Assembly: GCA_945874195.1 (NCBI GenBank)
Contig: CAMCFW010000186.1
Coordinates: 1 to 5,319 of the forward strand
Length of the DNA stretch: 5,319 nucleotides
Reading direction: 5' to 3'
Source of the DNA: Chryseobacterium gleum
GTDB taxonomy: Bacteria > Bacteroidota > Bacteroidia > UBA10329
In this document: one piece after another, positions 1 through 5,319 of the stretch
Position numbering within the stretch: the first letter of the stretch is position 1
Layout of the letters: every line of letters starts with the position of its first letter
The notes under the pieces: model-generated
Databases searched by the model: none
What the model was told of the DNA's origin: nothing
The model's input: only the letters and a program-made list of their open reading frames with translations
Position numbers and translations under genes: made by a program

Positions 1-664
1 ACTTTTCTATGTCGAGCCCGAGAATTTTAACGAGGCCTTTATCATAGGTTCCTTTGCTCCAACCCGCCTTCTTGATCATGGCGTAGGTGAAACCGATGTT
101 CTCATTCGTTTGAAATCTGCCCGTCAGCTTCAAACTGAGGAAATCGGAAGGCTCCATTACCTTGTAGGTCTTTGCCCAAACATGGGGCATGTCGTTCTTG
201 ATCAGCAGCATGTGACTACTCCCGTCAACGCCCGAAATGATCGGTGGAATGCCTACAGAATAGATCCATCGCGCCAGCTTAAACACATTATAGCCAAGAA
301 CGGACGGAAAACCGCCCATCAGCTTGCTGATGTGTCTGTGCGCACGTGAATCCTCCCACATGATGGCGTTGTGCACTGCGTTGCCATCGCTGTCTACTGG
401 GACCGAACTGAAATACTGCGCGCAATTGCCAATGGCCACAATTCGCTTGGCCGTACCCGATTCATCAATCACCTCTTTGGAAAGCTGCATGATCTGCGCC
501 CACCAATCGTCCGTGTTCTGCTCTACCCCGCCACCAGCTATGTAGATGCTTTCGAACATGCCGGACCGAGTTGCCAGAATGTCCCCGTTTTGGTCGACTA
601 CGGAAACCTTCGGGCCGCTCGAACCCAGATCAATGGACAGGACACATTTTGAGGTGGAATCCAT
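1..664 (-). CDS. FGGY-family carbohydrate kinase, N-terminal part (3' end cut by window edge)
   Basis: FGGY kinases transfer the gamma-phosphate of ATP to a hydroxyl of a sugar or polyol in the cytosol. Translating from the ATG at 664 gives 221 complete codons that stay open to the left edge, a little under half of the usual length of about 500 residues. Visible marks are the N-terminal phosphate-binding strand IDLGSSGPKVSVVDQNG (residues 11-27), VEQNTDDWW (47-55), VAIGNCAQY (76-84), the xylulokinase-like IMWEDSRAH (101-109), and WAKTYKVMEPSDFLSLKLTG (163-182), which matches the 'WAKT...LxPkDYLxxxLTG' stretch of xylulokinases. The C-terminal domain with the catalytic Asp and the second FGGY signature lies outside the window, so the substrate cannot be assigned. 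The start is the first ATG after the upstream lyase stop; there is no Shine-Dalgarno. The gene begins 12 bases after the S1P-lyase-like gene, which implies co-transcription. The family is secure; xylulose, glycerol or another polyol as substrate is open. Confidence 0.88.
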   Translation of the reverse strand, partial: MDSTSKCVLSIDLGSSGPKVSVVDQNGDILATRSGMFESIYIAGGGVEQNTDDWWAQIMQLSKEVIDESGTAKRIVAIGNCAQYFSSVPVDSDGNAVHNAIMWEDSRAHRHISKLMGGFPSVLGYNVFKLARWIYSVGIPPIISGVDGSSHMLLIKNDMPHVWAKTYKVMEPSDFLSLKLTGRFQTNENIGFTYAMIKKAGWSKGTYDKGLVKILGLDIEK

Positions 665-676
665 GGGCTAATTGAC

Positions 677-2200
677 TTAGAAAGGATAAGTGCTTTGCGT
701 TACATCGGTGTAGGCGGTCAGCATGGGCATGTACATCGATGGGTCAACCTCCTTCCCAGCGCCACCGTACATCGCAGCCGATTTCGGATCGCCCTTCTGC
801 ACCTTGGCGTATTCGACAGCCGCCTTCAGATCCTTTTCAAAATCCTCTACAATGGTCGGATTGGTGATCTGCGGCCCTGTGATGCAGAAATGGAATCCAT
901 TCGGGTGCTGCTGACCGTTCATGCGCCAACCTTTGGTTTTCAAATGGTCGTTCACATGATAAATATTGAACACATCAGAACCGATGGCCGTGATGAACAG
1001 CGAATCTCCGAATAGCTTCAGTTCAGGAATGGCGCGCACCACATTCTTGAGACGCAGATTCACATCAAAGATCCCATTGGCGCGCTTCATATATCCTTCC
1101 TTTCCGTAGTGCATCATGGCCGCCCACGTTGCAGCGAACAGTCCACCCGATTTGCTGCCGTTGAAACCCGTTGAAATATAAACGCCCCCGGGCCAGTCCA
1201 CTTCCCCGTGATATTGATAGCGTCTTAACTTCTCGTTGCTGAAAAGTACCGTGGAAGTGCCTTTGAGCGAATATCCGTACTTGTGCGTGTCGGCAGAAAT
1301 GGCCGTAACGCCCGGAAGTCGGAAATCGAACACGGGGCACTCAATGCCTAACGGCTGCGCCCAAGCTAGAATGAAACCACCAAGGCAGCCGTCCACATGC
1401 AGCCCAATGTTGTGTTTCAAAGCAAGGTCTGAGAGTTTTTCAATAGGGTCGATAATGCCGTGACCGTAGTTTCCGGCCGAGCACACCATCATCACCGTGT
1501 TGGACGTGATCTTACTCGCCATATCGGCCACGTCTGCTTGCCAGTTTGCGTCCAACTTGGCGATGACCGTTTTCATATTAAGGTAATGGGCCGCTTTGAA
1601 GAAGGCCGGATGTGCAGAGACAGGAAGTACGATCTCGGGCTGCGTGATGCCTTTGTCAGCACCCCATTCGCGATGCACGTAAACCGATTGGAAGATGCTG
1701 TCGGTACCACCTGTTGTGAGCGAACCACATGCTTTTTGTTGAGGATTTCGTTTGCTGACCGCATCGCCATTGAAGATATCAAGCGTCATAGCAATGATCT
1801 CGCCCTCATACTTGGTTAGCGAAGGACAAACATCGCGCTGAATGGAATTGACCTGAGAATAATAACCGAAGGCCTCGTTCAGAAAGTCGTAGTGGTCCTG
1901 ATCGCCATGATAAAAGGAGCCCGAGATCTTTCCTCCTTTCCATGGCTTGCTTTCTGCCTCGTGCATTTCCTTTATCTGCATCAATATCTCCTCCTTCGAC
2001 ATCGACTTTTCGGGCATTCTACTGTTCACCGTATACTTTTCTCGGTAAGGAAAAAGCGAATTCACCATTTCGGGGTCGTTTCGCATTTCGGTCATGATCA
2101 GGTCGATCTTCTTGTCGTCACTCATGCTGCGCTGCACGGCCCTGGCCACAGATGGCAGGTGTTTGACGATCTTCTTCTCCAAAAACTTTGCGATGCCCAT
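677..2200 (-). CDS. Sphingosine-1-phosphate lyase-like PLP-dependent enzyme
   Basis: The 507-residue product resembles sphingosine-1-phosphate lyase (group II PLP decarboxylase fold). That enzyme splits phosphorylated long-chain bases into a fatty aldehyde and phosphoethanolamine. In order I see KISGSFYHGD (91-100), the cofactor-phosphate loop GSLTTGGTDSI (159-169), VSAHPAFFKAAHY (194-206), the cofactor-ring aspartate in HVDGCLGGF (268-276, D270), the Schiff-base lysine K307 in SADTHKYGYSLKG (302-314), WPGGVYIS plus GSKSGG (336-353), and a C-terminal MYGGAG/TDVTQSTYPF tail. These match the eukaryotic lyase along its length, including SADTHKYGYAPKG and the tail, rather than glutamate or aromatic decarboxylases. 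There is no N-terminal membrane helix, unlike the ER-anchored animal enzyme, so it is probably cytosolic. The ATG at 2200 follows an A/T-rich leader without Shine-Dalgarno. It sits 97 bases after the regulator and 12 bases before the FGGY kinase. All key residues are intact. The family call is strong; the true substrate (long-chain base phosphate or another phosphorylated amino-alcohol) is inferred. Confidence 0.9.
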   Translation of the reverse strand: MGIAKFLEKKIVKHLPSVARAVQRSMSDDKKIDLIMTEMRNDPEMVNSLFPYREKYTVNSRMPEKSMSKEEILMQIKEMHEAESKPWKGGKISGSFYHGDQDHYDFLNEAFGYYSQVNSIQRDVCPSLTKYEGEIIAMTLDIFNGDAVSKRNPQQKACGSLTTGGTDSIFQSVYVHREWGADKGITQPEIVLPVSAHPAFFKAAHYLNMKTVIAKLDANWQADVADMASKITSNTVMMVCSAGNYGHGIIDPIEKLSDLALKHNIGLHVDGCLGGFILAWAQPLGIECPVFDFRLPGVTAISADTHKYGYSLKGTSTVLFSNEKLRRYQYHGEVDWPGGVYISTGFNGSKSGGLFAATWAAMMHYGKEGYMKRANGIFDVNLRLKNVVRAIPELKLFGDSLFITAIGSDVFNIYHVNDHLKTKGWRMNGQQHPNGFHFCITGPQITNPTIVEDFEKDLKAAVEYAKVQKGDPKSAAMYGGAGKEVDPSMYMPMLTAYTDVTQSTYPF

Positions 2201-2230
2201 GTTTGATTTATGTCAATTTACTCTGAAAGG

Positions 2231-2262
2231 TAAATATAGAATCCAACGGCCGTAATGGCACA
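2231..2262 (-). promoter_or_regulatory. Possible Bacteroidota-type promoter for the lyase-kinase pair
   Basis: Read on the minus strand, TGTG (2262-2259) is followed by a 20-base spacer and TATATTTA (2238-2231). Each box has one mismatch to the Bacteroidota pattern TTTG-N19-21-TAnnTTTG, and the -7 box lies about 30 bases before the lyase ATG at 2200. The position is sensible for a promoter, but two one-mismatch boxes in A/T-rich DNA are weak evidence. The lyase could instead be read through from the regulator gene, since no terminator is visible in the 97-base gap. Confidence 0.3.
2246..2253. other. Short perfect palindrome in the regulator-lyase gap
   Basis: ACGGCCGT is a perfect 8-base palindrome flanked by CCA on one side and, two bases off, TGG on the other. 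It lies inside the spacer of the candidate lyase promoter, where a dimeric repressor or activator could bind. It has no loop and no U-tract, so it is not a terminator. An 8-base palindrome is common by chance, so a role as operator is only a suggestion. Confidence 0.15.
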
Positions 2263-2297
2263 CTTGTTCTGAAATTCACGAAGCTAAATGAGCCTAT

Positions 2298-2933
2298 TCA
2301 GATCAGGGCGGTCTTCAGTGCGTAGCGTACCAGCTCAGTGGTTGAATTCACCCCAAGTTTCTTGAAGATATTCTTGCGATGGGTGCTGATGGTGTGAACC
2401 GAAAGACACATTTTATCGGCCACTTCGGCTGCGGTCAGGCCTTGGGCAATGTATTCTATCACTTCAATTTCGCGCTGAGAGAGCGAAGTTGGGGAACAGT
2501 CCTGATTGGCACCTTCCTTCTTCGACTCGGTCACCACATCTAGAATACGATTGCAGTAGAACTTTTCCCCTTTGGAGGTTGCGCGAACGGCATTGAGTAT
2601 CTCAACCTCACTGCATTCTTTAGAAAGCAATCCCTTTATCGGTTGGCGTATGATGCGGTTGATGGTGGCCATATCGTTGTGGGCCGAAATGACCAGCACA
2701 TTCGTGTCTGGCGCCACACGGAACACCTTTTGCAGATCTTCGAACGAGATGTAATCGGCATGGTCGTAATCGAACACCAACACATCCAGTTTCTCCTTCA
2801 GTAGCTTCGGAATGTCCTTTCCATCGGAACATTCTCCCACAATTCTTATGTGCTTATCGTGCGAAAAAACATACTTCAACCCTTCTCTCACCACGAAGTG
2901 GGCATCAGCTATTCCTACACGTATTTCGTTCAT
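2298..2933 (-). CDS. NarL/LuxR-family response regulator with atypical receiver domain
   Basis: The 211-residue product is a two-domain transcription regulator. Residues 1-118 form a receiver domain: D10 in the acidic pocket, D55 in VLVFDYD as the likely phosphoacceptor, S83 in VISAH, and K105 in GLLSK as the conserved lysine. Residues 151-205 form a LuxR-type helix-turn-helix, starting LSQREIEVIEYIAQGLTAAEVA and including the recognition-helix stretch SVHTISTHRKNIFKKLGV. Length and layout are normal for NarL-type regulators. Two departures stand out: the second acidic residue of the pocket is Ala (A11, in ADAH rather than the usual ADDH), and the loop after D55 (YDHADYISFEDL) lacks the usual Met-Pro. 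No sensor kinase is in the window, so the signal is unknown. The ATG at 2933 has an A/T-rich leader without Shine-Dalgarno. It lies between dsbD and the lyase on the same strand; whether it controls either is not shown. Confidence 0.9.
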   Translation of the reverse strand: MNEIRVGIADAHFVVREGLKYVFSHDKHIRIVGECSDGKDIPKLLKEKLDVLVFDYDHADYISFEDLQKVFRVAPDTNVLVISAHNDMATINRIIRQPIKGLLSKECSEVEILNAVRATSKGEKFYCNRILDVVTESKKEGANQDCSPTSLSQREIEVIEYIAQGLTAAEVADKMCLSVHTISTHRKNIFKKLGVNSTTELVRYALKTALI

Positions 2934-2958
2934 TATTTAGATAGATTCTAAACAAGCG

Positions 2959-2990
2959 CAAAGTAACGCCCTTAGACGGAGTAAAACAAG
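2959..2990 (-). promoter_or_regulatory. Putative Bacteroidota-type promoter for the response regulator
   Basis: On the minus strand CTTG (2990-2987) is followed, with 20 bases between TTG and the next box, by TTACTTTG (2966-2959). This differs by one base from the -7 consensus TAnnTTTG, and the TTG core of the -33 box is exact. The spacing falls in the known 19-21 range. It lies just after the dsbD stop codon, and the -7 box is about 25 bases before the regulator ATG at 2933, leaving room for a short leader. It suggests that the regulator is transcribed separately from dsbD. Confidence 0.45.
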
Positions 2991-3003
2991 CATCTGAAAA
3001 GAA

Positions 3004-5319
3004 TCACTTAGCAGCTTCGAAAGCCTTAAGCCCACTATCTAACCAACGGATGTAATTATCAATATCAGGGTCGTAGGCGGCCGGTTGGCCAAGTTGCTTT
3101 TCGTTGTGATCCAAAACCACATAATAGGGCTGAGAATTTGTGCCGAAACGTTGCGCCTGCATATAGCTCCATTTGTTTCCAACTGTGCGAAGCTGCTTCT
3201 TCTTCCCGCCAATTTCCACCTCGATCTGTTCTTCCTTCGGTAGATGAAGCTTTTCATCCACATAAAGGGAAATGAGCACATAATCTTCGCGAAGGCGCTG
3301 TAGAACGCGAGGATCGCTCCACACCTGTTCTTCCATTTTTCGGCAATTGACACACGCCCAACCCGTGAAATCGAGCATGACCGGTTTGCCAACTTCCTTG
3401 GCGTAGGCCAGCCCTTCCTCATAGTCATGGAAACAAGGAAGTCCGTGCGGGCAATGTTCAGGTTCACCCACCACTTCGCCATTTTCGGAAACCGCAATAG
3501 CGGACGAAACCGTTCCTCCACCTCCGAAACCGTTCGGGCTTTCGCTGTAGAAGTTGGGTGGGGGGAACCCACTGATGATCTTCAAGGGTGCGCCCCAAAG
3601 CCCGGGAATAAGGTAGATGGTGAACACCAAGGCCAACAGGCCGAACAGATAACGCGGAATGGAAAGATTGCTGACAGGGCTATCGTGCGGAAACTTGATA
3701 AAGCCGAAAAGATAAAGAGCCAACGTTCCGAAGATGGCGATCCATAAAGCCAAGAAAAGTTCGCGCTGCAAGTAACCGGCCTGCATCACAAGATCCGCAT
3801 TGCTAAGGAATTTCAACGCCAAAGCCAGTTCCAAGAGACCTAACACAACCTTGACCGAATTCAGCCATCCGCCAGATTTGGGCATCGAATTCAACCATCC
3901 TGGAAACGCTGCGAACAATCCGAAAGGTAGTGCCAACGCCAACGAGAATCCCGTCATTCCCATGATGGGACCCATCACTCCACCATTGACTGCAGCTTCC
4001 ACCAGCAGCGTTCCGATGATGGGCCCTGTGCACGAAAAGGAGACCAACGAAAGCGTGAATGCCATAAAGAAGATGCCGATGATGCCACCCCGGTCCGATG
4101 CCTGATCGGCCTTGTTCACCCACGAACTAGGCAAGGTGATCTCAAACGCACCAAGGAACGAAATGGCGAACACCACCAAGAGCACGAAAAAGAATAGGTT
4201 GAACCAAACGTTGGTGCTCAACGCGTTCAGCGCATCTGCCCCAAAAGTGACAGTGACCGCAAAGCCGAGAATCACATAAATGAAGATGATGAAGAACCCG
4301 TAGATAATGGCATTGGTGACACCTTTAGCGCGAGTTTTGCTCTGCTTGGTGAAGAACGAAACGGTGAGCGGGATCATCGGGAACACACACGGTGTAAGCA
4401 AGGCCAGCAATCCTCCAAGGAAACCGGCAATGAAGATTCCGATCCATGAACGATCGAAACTGCCCTCTTCGGACGGAACTGCTTCGGCCACTTCACCGCT
4501 CACTTCCAATTCAAAGTCAACCATTTCGGGCGGAAGACAGCCATTTTCGTTGCAGACCATGAATTCGACCTTGCCCTTCACCTTGCTTGGCGATGAGATC
4601 AAACGCACCTTCTGTTTGAATTCGGCCTGATGGTAGAAGTAAGACAACTCGCCACCAACGATGCTATCGAATTCGGTGATAGGATTTGGTTGTGTTGCCG
4701 TTCCAATAAGTTGAAACGCAGCAAGCGTATCGAACTGGAAAGAGACCGGAACCATCATCACTCCTTCAGGCAGGTTCATGGCATACATGTGCCAGCCTTC
4801 GCCAATTGTGGCATTGAAGCTCAGCTCATATTCGCCATTGCCCAGTTCCTTGCTGGAAAAAGCCCATTTTACAGGGTCGTGTATCTGAGGCGCAGCTTCC
4901 TCACCTTGCTCATCAGATAAGGCTTCTTCAGCAGTGCTCGACTTAGGAACCTTGAATTCGAAAGGGAGATAATCGGGCGGCAAACAACGCTCGTCATTGC
5001 AGACCATGAACTCCAACTCGCCTTTAACGGTTGTGGCAGCGCCCGAAACTGTGACCTTCTGAACGAATTTCGCCTTGGTCTCAAAATATTTGAGCTCAAT
5101 TCCAAAATTGGGGTCCATTTCCCGGTGGCCTTCTCCTTCGGTAACCTTGCCCTTAAGTTTTGCTGTGCCTAATTCCTGAAAGTTGAAGGATGTGGGAACG
5201 GGTCCATCGCCTTCGATGTATTGCGAGTAAAGGTGCCAGCCTTTCTCAATTGTGGCAGTGAAGATCAGCTCGGCTTCAGTATCGCTGATACGCTTCGTTT
5301 CCGTGCTCCATTTTACGGG
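3004..5319 (-). CDS. dsbD: DsbD-type thiol:disulfide interchange protein (5' end cut by window edge)
   Basis: DsbD passes electrons from cytosolic thioredoxin across the inner membrane to reduce periplasmic or envelope disulfides, for example in protein repair and cytochrome c maturation. The window holds 771 codons. Numbered from the right edge, residues 1-125 and 149-273 are two copies of the N-terminal DsbD-like periplasmic domain, each with a C-x4-C-LPP motif (C107/C112 and C256/C261), joined by an acidic linker. Residues about 292-576 form eight hydrophobic helices, with C311 in LTPCVFPMIP and C430 in SFSCTGP as the membrane redox pair. After a Gly-rich linker comes a thioredoxin domain (about 630-771) with C656-V-N-C659 and a likely cis-proline at P731 in SQPYYVVLD. 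An extra pair, C623/C629, sits just before it. The ATG at 5118 is not the start: the 67 codons upstream are open and encode domain sequence (PVKW, EKGWHLYSQ). The signal peptide must lie beyond the edge. The last 14 bases before the next promoter show no terminator. Confidence 0.9.
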   Translation of the reverse strand, partial: PVKWSTETKRISDTEAELIFTATIEKGWHLYSQYIEGDGPVPTSFNFQELGTAKLKGKVTEGEGHREMDPNFGIELKYFETKAKFVQKVTVSGAATTVKGELEFMVCNDERCLPPDYLPFEFKVPKSSTAEEALSDEQGEEAAPQIHDPVKWAFSSKELGNGEYELSFNATIGEGWHMYAMNLPEGVMMVPVSFQFDTLAAFQLIGTATQPNPITEFDSIVGGELSYFYHQAEFKQKVRLISSPSKVKGKVEFMVCNENGCLPPEMVDFELEVSGEVAEAVPSEEGSFDRSWIGIFIAGFLGGLLALLTPCVFPMIPLTVSFFTKQSKTRAKGVTNAIIYGFFIIFIYVILGFAVTVTFGADALNALSTNVWFNLFFFVLLVVFAISFLGAFEITLPSSWVNKADQASDRGGIIGIFFMAFTLSLVSFSCTGPIIGTLLVEAAVNGGVMGPIMGMTGFSLALALPFGLFAAFPGWLNSMPKSGGWLNSVKVVLGLLELALALKFLSNADLVMQAGYLQRELFLALWIAIFGTLALYLFGFIKFPHDSPVSNLSIPRYLFGLLALVFTIYLIPGLWGAPLKIISGFPPPNFYSESPNGFGGGGTVSSAIAVSENGEVVGEPEHCPHGLPCFHDYEEGLAYAKEVGKPVMLDFTGWACVNCRKMEEQVWSDPRVLQRLREDYVLISLYVDEKLHLPKEEQIEVEIGGKKKQLRTVGNKWSYMQAQRFGTNSQPYYVVLDHNEKQLGQPAAYDPDIDNYIRWLDSGLKAFEAAK
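4501..4875 (-). repeat. Second copy of tandem DsbD N-terminal-like domain (coding repeat)
   Basis: This copy runs from PVKWAF to FELEV, with IGEGWHMYAM, FKQKVRLIS and FMVCNENGCLPPE aligned to the first copy. It keeps both cysteines of the C-x4-C motif. It is separated from copy one by about 23 residues rich in Glu, Ser and Ala, which look like a flexible linker, and it leads directly into the membrane domain. Confidence 0.82.
4945..5319 (-). repeat. First copy of tandem DsbD N-terminal-like domain (coding repeat)
   Basis: This copy starts at PVKW at the window edge and ends at FEFKVP. It has IEKGWHLYSQ, FVQKVTVSG and FMVCNDERCLPPD in the same order as the second copy. It may begin slightly beyond the edge. 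At DNA level, 5233-5271 matches 4789-4827 in 34 of 39 positions by eye, an offset of exactly 148 codons, which shows that the two copies arose by duplication. Confidence 0.8.

Noticed and set aside
1460..1819. Plus-strand open frame of 119 codons opposite the lyase
   Set aside because: It lies wholly antisense to the well-supported lyase gene, has no recognisable motif and looks like a frame shadow. The same holds for the other plus-strand frames in the window.
677..2200. Glutamate or aromatic amino acid decarboxylase as the identity of the PLP enzyme
   Set aside because: These share the fold and the HK lysine, but the HVDGCLGGF, SADTHKYGYSLKG, GSKSGG and C-terminal tail segments fit sphingosine-1-phosphate lyase much better.
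2201..2300. Intrinsic terminator after the regulator gene
   Set aside because: No stem-loop followed by a T-tract is visible on the minus strand. The only palindrome has no loop and lies in the probable promoter region.
2934..3010. Intrinsic terminator after dsbD
   Set aside because: A TTCTTTT run follows the stop codon, but there is no convincing GC-rich stem before it.
3039..3572. Minus-strand open frame of 177 codons overlapping dsbD
   Set aside because: It is an out-of-frame shadow of the DsbD thioredoxin region, with no family motif of its own.
3004..5118. DsbD gene starting at the ATG at 5118
   Set aside because: The reading frame has no stop between 5118 and the window edge, and those 67 codons encode the first part of the duplicated domain. 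This Met is internal and the gene is partial.

Overview
The window carries four protein-coding genes, all on the minus strand and tightly packed, so transcription runs from right to left. Bacteroidota is the best guess for the host. The reasons are a DsbD-like protein with the FTGWACVNCRKMEE active-site region familiar from that phylum, start codons without Shine-Dalgarno sequences but with A/T-rich leaders, a promoter-like element close to the phylum's TTTG-N19-21-TAnnTTTG pattern, and a sphingolipid-type gene in a phylum known to make sphingolipids. This is inference from gene content; no rRNA or other marker gene is present.

Right side (3004-5319): a DsbD-type thiol:disulfide interchange protein that runs off the right edge. 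Its first in-frame ATG in the window (5118) is internal, because the frame stays open to the edge and encodes recognisable domain sequence. The visible part has two tandem copies of the N-terminal periplasmic DsbD-like domain, an eight-helix membrane domain with two redox cysteines, and a C-terminal thioredoxin domain with CVNC. Middle (2298-2933): a NarL/LuxR-type response regulator with an unusual receiver domain, preceded by the best promoter candidate in the window.

Left side (1-2200): a full-length PLP-dependent enzyme very like sphingosine-1-phosphate lyase, followed after 12 bases by the N-terminal half of an FGGY-family sugar/polyol kinase cut by the left edge. The tight spacing implies co-transcription and possibly consecutive steps: phosphorylation of an alcohol, then lyase cleavage of a phosphorylated amino-alcohol. 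Which substrate the kinase uses cannot be read from this sequence.

The intergenic gaps (665-676, 2201-2297, 2934-3003) are short. I found no RNA gene, mobile element, CRISPR array or convincing terminator. The most interesting points are the kinase-lyase pair, the tandem duplication in DsbD and the degenerate receiver domain. I do not see a clearly new multi-gene system.
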